From contig NZ_REFR01000011.1 of the NCBI RefSeq assembly GCF_003688555.1, positions 434,001 through 498,000 on the forward strand: a stretch of 64,000 nucleotides of DNA. The letters are read 5' to 3'. Source of the DNA: Eilatimonas milleporae (lineage in GTDB: Bacteria > Pseudomonadota > Alphaproteobacteria > Sphingomonadales > Kordiimonadaceae). The position numbers were made by a program, and so were the translations under genes. Position 1 is the stretch's first letter, and every line of letters begins with the position of its first letter. The notes under the pieces are model-generated. The model was not told the origin of the DNA. It worked only from the letters and a program-made list of their open reading frames with translations, and ran no database searches. This document shows, one piece after another, positions 25,576 through 33,985 of the stretch.

Positions 25576-26297
25576 GCGGTTTTTTCGCCAGCCCTGTCCA
25601 GTTCAGTTCCGTCCAGCGCGGTTCCGCCCGGCTCAGTCCCGCCCGGTTCGGTCTTGTCAAGCTCGGCGATCACCGCGTCCGTGGTCGCCAGGTCGGCATA
25701 TTTCGCCTGCAGGTCGAAAATATTGGCGTCGTGGACGGCCCGGTCGCGGTCGCCGCAGGCGTCCTCGACCACGATGGGCAGAAAACCGTTCTGCAACGCG
25801 TCCAGCGTCGAGGCCCGCACGCAGCCCGATGTGCTGACACCGGTGATCATCACCCCGTCTATGCCCATCGCCGTCAGCGTGCTGGCCAGCGATGTGCCGA
25901 AAAAGGCGCTGGCATATTGCTTGGTGACGATCACCTCGCCCACTTTCGGCGCCAGGTCGTCGGGCCAGCAGGCCAGCGGGTTGCCGCGCTCGAAACAGGC
26001 CAGCGCCGCGACTTTCCTGAAGAACAGGCCGCCGTCGGCGCCGCCCGGCATATATTCGACCCGTGTGTGCACGACCGGCCTTCCGGCGGCGCGGAACGCC
26101 GCCAACAGGCGGCGGATATTGGCCCGCTCCGCCTCGATGCCGGCATAGAGCGGCGCGTCCTCCGCCAGATAGGCCAGGCACATGTCGATGACCAGCAGCG
26201 CCGGATTGCGCGGCATGCCCAGCGTCCCGCCGAAGCCGGCGGCGCGGTAGTCCGCCGCCAGGTCGCCGTCTTTCACGTCTTCCGGCGCTTTCGGCAT
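25572..26297 (-). CDS. Isochorismatase-fold amidohydrolase, N-carbamoylsarcosine-amidase-like
   Basis: A 241-aa cysteine hydrolase of the isochorismatase fold. The triad is in place: Asp38 (LLVIDMCLAY), Lys126 (VIVTKQYAS) and Cys159 (GVSTSGCVRAS), with the non-proline cis-peptide region before the Cys. The N-terminus DYRAAGFGGTLGMPRNPALLVID resembles N-carbamoylsarcosine amidases, which remove the carbamoyl group of ring-opened hydantoins. The start overlaps the CoA-transferase stop (TGATG), so translation is coupled. The C-terminal 20 residues are a 15-bp DNA repeat (about 25588-25650, TEPGG/TELD type) and probably dispensable. Exact substrate unknown. Confidence 0.85.
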   Translation of the reverse strand: MPKAPEDVKDGDLAADYRAAGFGGTLGMPRNPALLVIDMCLAYLAEDAPLYAGIEAERANIRRLLAAFRAAGRPVVHTRVEYMPGGADGGLFFRKVAALACFERGNPLACWPDDLAPKVGEVIVTKQYASAFFGTSLASTLTAMGIDGVMITGVSTSGCVRASTLDALQNGFLPIVVEDACGDRDRAVHDANIFDLQAKYADLATTDAVIAELDKTEPGGTEPGGTALDGTELDRAGEKTA

Positions 26298-27505
26298 CAG
26301 ATCACCCCTTTGGCTTTCAGGGCGGCCAGATCGTCCGCCGTCTTGCCGAGCAGGCTGCCGTATACCTCGTCGTTATGGGCGCCCAGGCCCGGTCCGGCCC
26401 AGCGGATTTCGCCCGGCGTTTCCGACAGTTTGGGAAAGGTGTTCTGCATTTTCAGATTGGGGAAGTCCGGGTGCGCCACCGGCACGATGGCCTCGCGCGC
26501 CTGATAATGCGGGTCCGTCAGCATGTCCGGCGCCTTGTAGATCTTGCCCGCCGGCACGCCGGCCTTTTCCATCATCGTCAGCAGCTCGGCGGCGCTGAAG
26601 CCTTTCGTCCAGTCCGCGATCAGGTCGTCCAGTTCCTTCTGGTGCTTGCCGCGCGCCATATGGCTGTTGTAGCGCGCATCGTCCGCCAGCTCCGGCCGGC
26701 CCATGGCCTCGGTCAGGCGTTTGAACACGCTGTCCTGGTTGGCGGCGATCAGCACGTCGCCGTCGGTGGCGGGATAGACGTTGGAGGGCGCCACTTCCGG
26801 CAGGATGGAGCCGGTGCGCTCACGGATGAAGCCGGCCTCGGTATATTCGGGCACGGTGGATTCCATCATCGCCAGCACCGATTCGTAGATCGAACTGTCG
26901 ATCACCTGTCCCTTGCCGGTGATTTCGCGCCGGTGCAGGGCCATCAGCGCGCCGACGGTGGCATAGGTGGCCGCCAGCGAATCGCCGATGGACAGGCCGA
27001 CCCGGCTTGGCGGGGTCGACGGGTCGCCCGCCAGGTTGCGCATGCCGCCCATGGCCTCGCCGATGACGCCGTAACCGGCGCGCTTGGCATACGGCCCCGT
27101 CTGCCCGAAGCCGGTGACCCGGATCATGATGAGGCGCGGGTTGATCTTGGCCAGGTCCTCATAGCCCAGGCCCCATTTTTCCATGGTACCGGCGCGGAAA
27201 TTTTCCAGCAGGAAATCGGCGTCCTTGATCAGGTCCTTCAGGATTTCCTGGCCTTCCTCCAGCCGCAGATTGAGGGTGATGGATTTCTTGTTACGCGCCA
27301 CCACCGGCCACCAGACAGGTTTGTTGCGGCCCCAGTTGCGCATGGCATCGCCCACTTCCGGCGGCTCCACCTTGATGACCTCGGCGCCGTGATCGGCCAT
27401 CAGCTGGCCGCAGAACGGACCGGCGATCAACTGGCCCAGTTCAATCATGCGCAAACCTTGCAGGGCGCCGAAAGGCGTGTTCTGCGGGGAGGGGACGTCA
27501 GCCAC
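26297..27505 (-). CDS. Class III CoA transferase (CaiB/BaiF family)
   Basis: A 402-aa family III CoA transferase that moves CoA between carboxylic acids. Family marks: LRMIELGQLIAGPFCGQLMADHGAEVIKVEPP, then NLRLEEGQEILKDLIKDADFLLENFRAGTMEKWGLGYEDL, with the catalytic Asp expected in the segment GLSIGDSLAATYA. The GTG at 27505 is preceded by AAGGAG at ideal spacing, so the longer open frame to 27967 is not used. It is the first gene of a two-gene minus-strand operon with the amidohydrolase, and its promoter region contains two TGTATACA operators. It likely activates or recycles the acid released by the pathway. Confidence 0.92.
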   Translation of the reverse strand: MADVPSPQNTPFGALQGLRMIELGQLIAGPFCGQLMADHGAEVIKVEPPEVGDAMRNWGRNKPVWWPVVARNKKSITLNLRLEEGQEILKDLIKDADFLLENFRAGTMEKWGLGYEDLAKINPRLIMIRVTGFGQTGPYAKRAGYGVIGEAMGGMRNLAGDPSTPPSRVGLSIGDSLAATYATVGALMALHRREITGKGQVIDSSIYESVLAMMESTVPEYTEAGFIRERTGSILPEVAPSNVYPATDGDVLIAANQDSVFKRLTEAMGRPELADDARYNSHMARGKHQKELDDLIADWTKGFSAAELLTMMEKAGVPAGKIYKAPDMLTDPHYQAREAIVPVAHPDFPNLKMQNTFPKLSETPGEIRWAGPGLGAHNDEVYGSLLGKTADDLAALKAKGVI

Positions 27506-27771
27506 GGTATTCTCCTTGTTTAATCCGCTATGTAACCCGTTGCCCGCGGCCCTTGTGGACGGGCCCGGGCATTTCCTGTTTCTGTTTCGCCGCCGCCCCG
27601 GTATTTTACCGGTCGGATAGCGTGCCGGCCTGATGACCGGCGGTGCCGGGGGCGGCTCTGATTCCGCTGCCGCGCGCCGTCCCCTTGTCCGGTTCGGGCG
27701 GTCCCGGATCCGCCCCATGGGCACCGGGCCGGCCGGCGCCGTAAAATGGGGCTGGACCTGCGGCTGGCAAA

Positions 27772-27796
27772 TTGTATACAAAATATGTATACAATA
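27772..27796. promoter_or_regulatory. Paired GntR-type operators between divergent operons
   Basis: TTGTATACAA (27772-27781) and ATGTATACAAT (27785-27795) are centred 13 bp apart. They lie about 270 bases upstream of the CoA-transferase start and about 215 upstream of the HMG-CoA-lyase-like start. A TTGACT hexamer (minus strand, 27805-27800) adjoins them. They probably control both directions. The rest of the 500-base gap (27506-28011) is GC-rich and shows no gene. Confidence 0.65.
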
Positions 27797-28011
27797 TCCA
27801 GTCAATTTGGATAGGCTGCCGATCCGGCGGGTATGACGGCGGTCCGGGAGCGCTCCGGTGCGGCCCGGTATGGCCGCATTTGACAGGGGCATGAGATGGA
27901 CGGGGGCATGAGGTGGCCGGGGATACGGCCGGATCGTGCCGCCTAGGCGGTGGCCGCGTATGATCACTGTTAAAGACAGACTGAAATACGGAAATATAGA
28001 GACGGAATTCG

Positions 28012-28965
28012 ATGACCGATATGGCGCCAGTTGAAATTGTTGAGGTCGGCCCCCGCGACGGCCTGCAGAATGAAAAGGTCCTGTTCTCGACCGGGGACAA
28101 GCTGACCATGATCACCCGCGCCATCGACGCCGGGGTGCGGCGGCTGGAAGTGGCCAGCTTCGTCCATCCCAAGCGCGTGCCGCAAATGGCCGACGCCGAG
28201 GATGTGGTCGCGGGCCTGCCGGTGCGCGATGACGTCACCTATATCGGTCTGGTCTTGAACAAGCGCGGCGCGCTCAGGGGCTTGGCGACACGGGAAAACA
28301 CGGCTGCCGGCAAGGCCGCCATCGACGAACTGGGCGCCGTCGCCATTGCCTCCGACACCTTCGCGGACAGGAACCAGGGTCAGACATCGGACGAATCCGT
28401 CGCCGTTTCGGCTGACATCGTGCGTCTGGCCAGGGCCGAGGGGATGAGCGCCCAGGTCACCCTGTCCGCCGCGTTCGGCTGCCCGTTCGAGGGCCGGGTC
28501 GACCCGGCCCGCGTGGTCGACATGGCCAAACGCATTGCCGAGTGCGACCCGCGCGAAATCGCGCTTGCCGACACCATCGGCGTCGGCTCGCCGCGGCGGG
28601 TCGGCGATCTGGTCGCCGCCGTGCGCGACGCGGTGCCGCACATTCCGCTCAGGGCGCATTTCCACAACACGCGCGGCACCGGCATCGCCAATGCCTGGGC
28701 GGCCTACCGTGCCGGCGCGGTGACGCTGGATGCGTCCGTCGGCGGACTGGGGGGGTGTCCTTTCGCACCCAAGGCCACCGGCAATATCGCGACGGAAGAT
28801 CTTTTATACATGCTGGAGGAAAGCGGCGTCGAAAGCGGCGTGTCGCTGGACGCCATGCTCGACCTGGCGCACTGGGTGGAAGACCGGCTGGGCAGGCCGA
28901 CACCGTCCGCCCTCAGTCAGGCCGGCGGCTTTCCGACCGGTGCGGGAGACCAATCGGCGGCCTGA
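28012..28965 (+). CDS. HMG-CoA-lyase-like enzyme
   Basis: A 317-aa TIM-barrel lyase of the HMG-CoA lyase family, which cleaves 3-hydroxy-3-methylglutaryl-CoA or similar hydroxyacyl-CoAs into acetyl-CoA and a keto acid. Signatures: VEVGPRDGLQNE at residues 10-21, LADTIGVGSP, HFHNTRGTGIANAW with metal-binding His residues, and the Cys loop GGLGGCPFAPKATGNIATED. GAGACGGA precedes the ATG. It is followed after 75 bases by the hydantoinase genes. In this context it probably acts on a pathway-specific CoA ester made by the divergent CoA transferase, rather than in leucine catabolism. Confidence 0.9.
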   Translation: MTDMAPVEIVEVGPRDGLQNEKVLFSTGDKLTMITRAIDAGVRRLEVASFVHPKRVPQMADAEDVVAGLPVRDDVTYIGLVLNKRGALRGLATRENTAAGKAAIDELGAVAIASDTFADRNQGQTSDESVAVSADIVRLARAEGMSAQVTLSAAFGCPFEGRVDPARVVDMAKRIAECDPREIALADTIGVGSPRRVGDLVAAVRDAVPHIPLRAHFHNTRGTGIANAWAAYRAGAVTLDASVGGLGGCPFAPKATGNIATEDLLYMLEESGVESGVSLDAMLDLAHWVEDRLGRPTPSALSQAGGFPTGAGDQSAA

Positions 28966-29040
28966 CCGGGCCGACCGCCATCAGACTATCAACTTGGAAA
29001 CCGCGCCGGACCGGGTGCGGGTGGGAGGTACACAAAAATC

Positions 29041-31095
29041 ATGTCTTATCGTCTGGGCGTCGATGTCGGCGGCACCTTTACCGATCTGCTGCTGATCGAG
29101 GAAACAACGGGCGAAACCTGGCGCGAGAAGGTGCCGTCCACCCCGAAGGACCCGTCCCTGGCCGTTGTCAGCGGGACGGAAATCATCTGCGGCAAGGCCG
29201 GGATCGCACCGGGCGATATCGTCCAGTTTCTGCACGGCACCACGGTGGCCACCAACGCCGTGCTCGAAGGCAAGGGCGCGCGCACCGGTCTGGTGGTGAC
29301 CGAAGGCTACCGGCAGATGATGCAGGTCGCCCGCTCGCTGGTGCCGGGGGGGCTTGCCGCCTGGATCACCTGGCCGAAGCCGGAACCGCTCGCCCCGCTG
29401 GAATGCACGGTCGAGGTGGTCGAGCGTCTCGACGCCCAGGGCAATGTGGTCAAGCCCGTCGACCGCGCCCAGGCCAAGGCCGCCCTGGAAAGCCTGAAGG
29501 CCGAGGGGGTCGAGGCCCTGACCATCTGTCTCATCAATTCCTACGTCAACGGTGTCCATGAACAGCAGGTCGCCGAGATCGCGCGCGAGGTCTTCCCCGA
29601 CCTGCCGATTTCGCTGAGCCATGAGGTCCTGCCCGAAATGCAGGAATATGAGCGCGCGCTGACCACGGTCGCCAATTCGCTCGTGCGTCCGGTCATGGCC
29701 ATGTATGTGGCCAATCTGCGCAACAAGCTGCGCGATCTCGGCATGGCCGGCCGCATCAATCTGCTGCGGTCCGACGGCGGGCTCGTCAGCTCGGAAAAGG
29801 CCGAGCATACGCCGGTCAATCTGCTGATGTCGGGCCCGGCGGGCGGCGTGACGGGCGCCCTGTGGGTGGCGCGCAATGCCGGCCTGAAAAACATTCTGAC
29901 GCTGGATGTGGGCGGCACCTCCACCGATGTGGCGCTGATCGAACACGGCGAGCCGCGCCTGCGCCGCGAAACCTCGGTCGGGCACCTGTCGGTGCGCGCC
30001 TCCTCGCTCGACGTCAAGACGGTCGGCGCGGGCGGCGGCTCCATCGCCCATGTGCCGGAACTGACCCGCGCGCTGCGCGTCGGCCCGGAAAGCGCGGGCG
30101 CCGAGCCGGGGCCGGCGGCCTACGGCAAGGGCGGCGAGCAGCCGACGGTGACGGACGCCCATGTGGTTCTCGGCAACCTGCCGGAAGATCTGCTTGGCGG
30201 TTCCTTCAAACTGGACAAGGCGGCGGCGGAAAAGGCGGTCGACACCGTTGCCACGGCGCTCAGTGTCACCCGCGAGGAAGCCGCCCAGGGCATCATCGAT
30301 ATCGCCAACGAAAACATGTACGGCGCGCTGCGCCTCGTCTCCGTCCAGCAGGGCTATGACCCGCGCGATTTCGCGCTGATGGGCTTCGGCGGTGCCGGTT
30401 CCCTCCACTCCAACGCGGTGGCCAAGCTGATGGGCAGTTACCCGGTGGTGGTGCCGGTCAGCCCCGGCGTCCTGTGCGCCACCGGCGATGCCACCACCCA
30501 GATGCGTTATGAGCATGCGCGCAGCTTCAACCGCACCAACACCCAGACCTCCGACGCGGAAATGGCCGAATGGCTGACCGCCATGGGCGAGACCGTCGCC
30601 AAGGAGCTGGAGGACGAGGGCGTGCCCCGCGATCAGCAGATCGTCACGTTTGAGGCCGGCGTGCGTTACGCCGGTCAGGGCTTCGAGGTGGACCTGCCCA
30701 TCGCCCTCGGGGATTTTGAAAACGGCGACGGCCTCGCCAGGCTGATGGCCGCCTTTGACGCCGAGCATGAGCGGCTGTTTACCTTCAATCTCGATGTGGC
30801 GCATGAAATCGTCAATCTGCGGGCCGTGGCCCTCGGGCAGGGCGCGGAAATGCCCGCCCCCAAACTGCCGCAGGGCGACGGCGACCCGGCCCAGGCCAAG
30901 GTTCGCGATCACAGCATGTGGATCGACGGCGCGGCCCATCCCGCCGTGATCTACGACCGCGCGAAACTGGAATCCGGCGACCGGATCGCCGGGCCGGCCA
31001 TCGTCACCGAGATGGACAGCACCGCCGTTATACTGCCCGACCATGAAGGCGAGGTCGACGCCATGGGCAACATCCTCATCAACCCGTCGGCGTGA
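29041..31095 (+). CDS. hyuA: Hydantoinase/oxoprolinase subunit A
   Basis: A 684-aa large subunit of the ATP-dependent hydantoinase/5-oxoprolinase/acetophenone-carboxylase group. The N-terminal domain starts YRLGVDVGGTFTDLLLIEE, followed by FLHGTTVATNAVLEGKGARTGLVVTEGYR. The central actin-like nucleotide fold holds MSGPAGGVTGALWV and LTLDVGGTSTDVALIE. The C-terminal region carries the usual GFGGAGSLHSNAVA block. GGGAGG precedes the ATG by several bases. The stop overlaps the leader of subunit B, and the two should form an A/B complex. Whether it opens a hydantoin/imide ring or carboxylates a ketone cannot be settled from sequence; the adjacent carbamoyl-amidase-like gene favours ring opening. 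Confidence 0.93.
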   Translation: MSYRLGVDVGGTFTDLLLIEETTGETWREKVPSTPKDPSLAVVSGTEIICGKAGIAPGDIVQFLHGTTVATNAVLEGKGARTGLVVTEGYRQMMQVARSLVPGGLAAWITWPKPEPLAPLECTVEVVERLDAQGNVVKPVDRAQAKAALESLKAEGVEALTICLINSYVNGVHEQQVAEIAREVFPDLPISLSHEVLPEMQEYERALTTVANSLVRPVMAMYVANLRNKLRDLGMAGRINLLRSDGGLVSSEKAEHTPVNLLMSGPAGGVTGALWVARNAGLKNILTLDVGGTSTDVALIEHGEPRLRRETSVGHLSVRASSLDVKTVGAGGGSIAHVPELTRALRVGPESAGAEPGPAAYGKGGEQPTVTDAHVVLGNLPEDLLGGSFKLDKAAAEKAVDTVATALSVTREEAAQGIIDIANENMYGALRLVSVQQGYDPRDFALMGFGGAGSLHSNAVAKLMGSYPVVVPVSPGVLCATGDATTQMRYEHARSFNRTNTQTSDAEMAEWLTAMGETVAKELEDEGVPRDQQIVTFEAGVRYAGQGFEVDLPIALGDFENGDGLARLMAAFDAEHERLFTFNLDVAHEIVNLRAVALGQGAEMPAPKLPQGDGDPAQAKVRDHSMWIDGAAHPAVIYDRAKLESGDRIAGPAIVTEMDSTAVILPDHEGEVDAMGNILINPSA

Positions 31096-31109
31096 GAGGG
31101 AGAGACACC

Positions 31110-32969
31110 ATGAAAGCAACCATTGTCGAGACGAACGACACCCCCTTTGACAGCCGCGATGTGGACACCATCACGCTGGACATCATCGAAAACGCCCTGC
31201 GCAACGCCCGCACCGAAATGGACGCCACGCTATTCCGCACGGCGATGAGCCCCGGCATCCGCGAACAGGGCGACGCCTTCCCGCTGATCGCCGACCGCGA
31301 CGGCAAGATGATCGTCGGTCAGTTCGGCAGCTTTATCGGCGGCTTCCTCAATGTCTATGAGGGCACGATCGAGGAAGGCGACGTCATCTGGCTGTCCGAT
31401 CCCTATTCGTGCGAGGGCGCCGTCAGCCACAACAATGACTGGCTGATCCTGCGCCCCATCTACCGCAAGGGACGGCTGGTGGCCTGGTCCTGCATGTTCG
31501 GCCACCAGACGGACGTCGGCGGCAAGGTGCCGGGCAGCATGCCCACCGATTCCACCAGCATCTTCGAGGAAGGCATCCGCATTCCGCCGATCAAGCTGTA
31601 TAAAAAGGACGTGCTTCAGGAAGACATTCTGAAGCTGGTGCTGCACCAGGTGCGCATGCCCGAATGGTGCCGCGCCGACCTGCACGCCATCATCGCCTCC
31701 TGCCGGGTGGCGGAACGCCGCATTCAGGAAATCTGCGAACGGTTCGGCGACGATGTCTTTACCTCGGCCACCGATGAACTGCTTGCCCGCAACCGCCGCG
31801 CCATGGCGACCCTGTTCCAGAACGCGGTGCAGGAAACCAAGGTCAGCTTCGAGGATTATGTCTGCGACGACGGACGCGGCTACGGCCCCTTCAAGATGAA
31901 ATGCACCATGTGGCGCGAGGGCGAGAAGGTGGTGCTGGACTTCGGCGGGACCGACCCGCAGGCCGCCGGCTCCATCAATTTCTACCTCAATGAAAACATG
32001 CTGAAGATGTTCTTCGGCATCTACATGATCATGGTCTTCGACCCGCAGGTGCTGTTCAATGACGGCTTCTACGATCTGGTCGATGTGCGCATTCCCGAAC
32101 GCAGCCTGCTCAAGCCCGAGTTCCCGGCGGCGCTGAGCAGCCGGACCCATGCCCTCGGCCGTCTGTTCGACGTGCTCGGCGCGCTTCTGGGGCAGGGCCA
32201 GCCGGAATTCCTGAATGCCGCCGGCTTCTCGTCCAGCCCGCACCTGATGTTCTCCGGCTTTGACGACACGTCGGGCGACTGGTTCCAGCTCTTCCAGATC
32301 GGTTTCGGCGGCATTCCCGGCCGTCCCTTCGGCGACGGGCCGGACGGGCACTCGCTGTGGCCGGGCTTCACCAATGTGCCCAACGAGTTTCTGGAGCGTT
32401 ACTTCCCCATGCGCATCACGCGCTATACTTCCATCCCCGACAGCGGCGGCGCCGGCGTCAACCGGGGCGGCAACGGTATCCTGATGACGTATGAGTTTTT
32501 GAACAAGGGCTCCATCTCGATCCATGACGACCGCTGGTTCACCTATCCCTGGGGCGTCAATGGCGGCAAGCCGGGCATGCGGTCGACCAAAATCCTGCGC
32601 CGTAAGGACGGAACCGAAAGCGTGCTCGCCTCCAAATGCGACAATATCGAGGTCGAGGCCGGCGACACCCTCGACTTTATCACCTGGGGCGGCGGCGGCT
32701 GGGGCAACCCGCTGGAACGTGACCCCGATCTGGTGGCGCTGGAGGTCAAGCGCGGCCTGGTAACGGTTGAGGGGGCAAAGGCCAATTACGGCGTGGTTCT
32801 GGTGGCTGACGGCAGCGTCGACACGGCCGCGACGGATGCCGCGCGCGCCGGCATGGCGAAAGACCGGGTCGAGGGTGAAATTTTCAATTTCGGCCCGGAT
32901 ATGGAAACCCTGCGCGCCGTGTGCGAAACGGAAACCGGTCTGCCCGCGCCCACCCAGCCGCGCTGGTAA
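31110..32969 (+). CDS. hyuB: Hydantoinase/oxoprolinase subunit B
   Basis: A 619-aa partner of the A subunit. Family blocks: TLDIIENALRNARTEMDATLFRTAMSPGIREQGDAFPLI at the N-terminus, then GDVIWLSDPYSCEGAVSHNNDW and SCMFGHQTDVGGKVPGSMP (acidic and His residues of the metal site). The C-terminal part has SGGAGVNRGGNGILMTYEF and the terminal WGGGGWGNPLERDP typical of the family. The ATG at 31110 follows GAGAGGGAGAG; an in-frame GTG at 31092 is less likely. Last gene of the operon; a strong terminator lies 37 bases past the stop. Confidence 0.93.
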   Translation: MKATIVETNDTPFDSRDVDTITLDIIENALRNARTEMDATLFRTAMSPGIREQGDAFPLIADRDGKMIVGQFGSFIGGFLNVYEGTIEEGDVIWLSDPYSCEGAVSHNNDWLILRPIYRKGRLVAWSCMFGHQTDVGGKVPGSMPTDSTSIFEEGIRIPPIKLYKKDVLQEDILKLVLHQVRMPEWCRADLHAIIASCRVAERRIQEICERFGDDVFTSATDELLARNRRAMATLFQNAVQETKVSFEDYVCDDGRGYGPFKMKCTMWREGEKVVLDFGGTDPQAAGSINFYLNENMLKMFFGIYMIMVFDPQVLFNDGFYDLVDVRIPERSLLKPEFPAALSSRTHALGRLFDVLGALLGQGQPEFLNAAGFSSSPHLMFSGFDDTSGDWFQLFQIGFGGIPGRPFGDGPDGHSLWPGFTNVPNEFLERYFPMRITRYTSIPDSGGAGVNRGGNGILMTYEFLNKGSISIHDDRWFTYPWGVNGGKPGMRSTKILRRKDGTESVLASKCDNIEVEAGDTLDFITWGGGGWGNPLERDPDLVALEVKRGLVTVEGAKANYGVVLVADGSVDTAATDAARAGMAKDRVEGEIFNFGPDMETLRAVCETETGLPAPTQPRW

Positions 32970-33005
32970 GACCGGCACAGACGACCGGAGAGATGATCAA
33001 AGAAC

Positions 33006-33036
33006 CGGGCGGGGCCGTGTGCCCCGCCCGTTTTTT
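33006..33036 (+). terminator. Strong rho-independent terminator after hyuB
   Basis: CGGGCGGGGC / GCCCCGCCCG, perfect 10-bp stem, 5-nt loop, then six Ts. Confidence 0.92.
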
Positions 33037-33043
33037 CAGTCCG

Positions 33044-33086
33044 GTTTTCAGGTGTCCCCGTTTTCAGGCGTCCCCGTTTTCAGGCG
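33044..33086. repeat. Tandem array, 16-bp units
   Basis: TTTTCAGGCGTCCCCG in three near-identical copies; the last copy provides the stop codon of tag. Array growth has thus reached the 3' end of a conserved gene. Confidence 0.75.
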
Positions 33087-33670
33087 TCATAGTAGCGCCA
33101 GCAGCCCCTGACGTGGTCGTCCACCAGGCCGCAGGCCTGCATATAGGCGTACAGGATGGTGGACCCGACAAAGGTCATGCCGCGCTTTTTCAGGTCTTTC
33201 GACAGGCGGTCGCTGATGGCCGTCGTCGCCGGTACGTCCGCCAGGGTTTCCCAGCGCCCGACAATGGGCGTGCCGTCCACATAATCCCAGACATAGGCGT
33301 CGAAGGAGCCGCGCTCGGCCTGAATGTCCAGAAAGGCGCGGGCGTTTTTGCGCGCGGCAAAGACTTTCAGCCGGTTGCGCACGATGCCGGGGTCCTTCAG
33401 GCGCTGTTCCAGATCGGCGTCGCTCATGGCGGCGACCTTTTCCACGTCAAAACCGTGAAAGGCCGCGCGGTATCCGTCCCGCTTTTTCAGGATGGTCTCC
33501 CAGTTCAGGCCGGCCTGTGCCCCCTCAAGGATCAGCATTTCGAACAACAGCCGGTCGTCATGCACGGGCACGCCCCATTCCGTGTCGTGATAGGCCTCAT
33601 AATGCGGTTTGTTCGTCCCGACCCAGCCGCAACGCATGCGCCCGTCCGTACCGGTTTCCAGAGTGTTCAT
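33080..33670 (-). CDS. tag: DNA-3-methyladenine glycosylase I
   Basis: A 196-aa constitutive base-excision repair enzyme that removes 3-methyladenine. It begins MRCGWVGTNKPHYEAYHDTEWGVPVHDDRLLFEMLILEGAQAGLNW, the standard Tag opening with the zinc-binding Cys and His and the base-pocket Glu. Then comes the HhH-like region (LKDPGIVRNRLKVFAARKNA) and the C-terminal FVGSTILYAYMQACGLVDDHVRGCW, with the remaining zinc ligands His and Cys. Eight residues precede the usual start. Single gene; its 5' side carries an unusual structured repeat region. Confidence 0.95.
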   Translation of the reverse strand: MNTLETGTDGRMRCGWVGTNKPHYEAYHDTEWGVPVHDDRLLFEMLILEGAQAGLNWETILKKRDGYRAAFHGFDVEKVAAMSDADLEQRLKDPGIVRNRLKVFAARKNARAFLDIQAERGSFDAYVWDYVDGTPIVGRWETLADVPATTAISDRLSKDLKKRGMTFVGSTILYAYMQACGLVDDHVRGCWRYYDA

Positions 33671-33728
33671 GGAAAAAGTCCTTTTTGTTTTGGAGGGTCT
33701 GGTTGGTTCTCTGCTGATTTTATCGGGC

Positions 33729-33817
33729 AGAGCTTAGCCGTCCCTCTCCCCCACCCGGCCACCCATAGCATACGATCCCGTGGGTGGCCGGGTGGGGGAG
33801 AGGGACGGCTAAGCTCT
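33729..33817. repeat. Perfect inverted repeat, 37-bp arms, 15-nt loop
   Basis: Left arm 33729-33765 and right arm 33781-33817 are exact complements, loop TAGCATACGATCCCG. The right arm overlaps the first unit of a 41-bp direct-repeat array. No T-run follows either arm, so a simple terminator is not indicated. It lies between the tag start and the aldehyde dehydrogenase stop. Confidence 0.93.
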
Positions 33818-33939
33818 TCAAACAATCATCCTGTGGGGGAGCGGGCTGGCAAGGCCCTTCGAGCAATAATCCCGTGGGGGAGAGGGACGGCTAAGCTCTT
33901 CAAACAATCATCCCGTGGGGGAGAGGGCTGGCAAGGCCC
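33792..33939. repeat. 41-bp direct repeats, alternating two types
   Basis: Units begin GTGGGGGAG at 33792, 33833, 33874 and 33915, exactly 41 bp apart. Units 1 and 3 share GGGACGGCTAAGCTCTTCAA; units 2 and 4 share GGGCTGGCAAGGCCCT; unit 4 is partial. The order is A-B-A-B. Noncoding. Confidence 0.92.
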
Positions 33940-33985
33940 TAACCGACAGAGAACCGTCCCGGCTCCTCAAAACAAAACCCTGAGC

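Noticed and set aside
27508-27967. N-terminal extension of the CoA transferase
   Set aside because: Arg/Pro-rich, crosses the operator pair, and the GTG at 27505 has an ideal AAGGAG.
33792-33939. CRISPR-like array of four 41-bp periodic units
   Set aside because: The period is continuous direct repeat with no unique spacers, and no cas genes are present.
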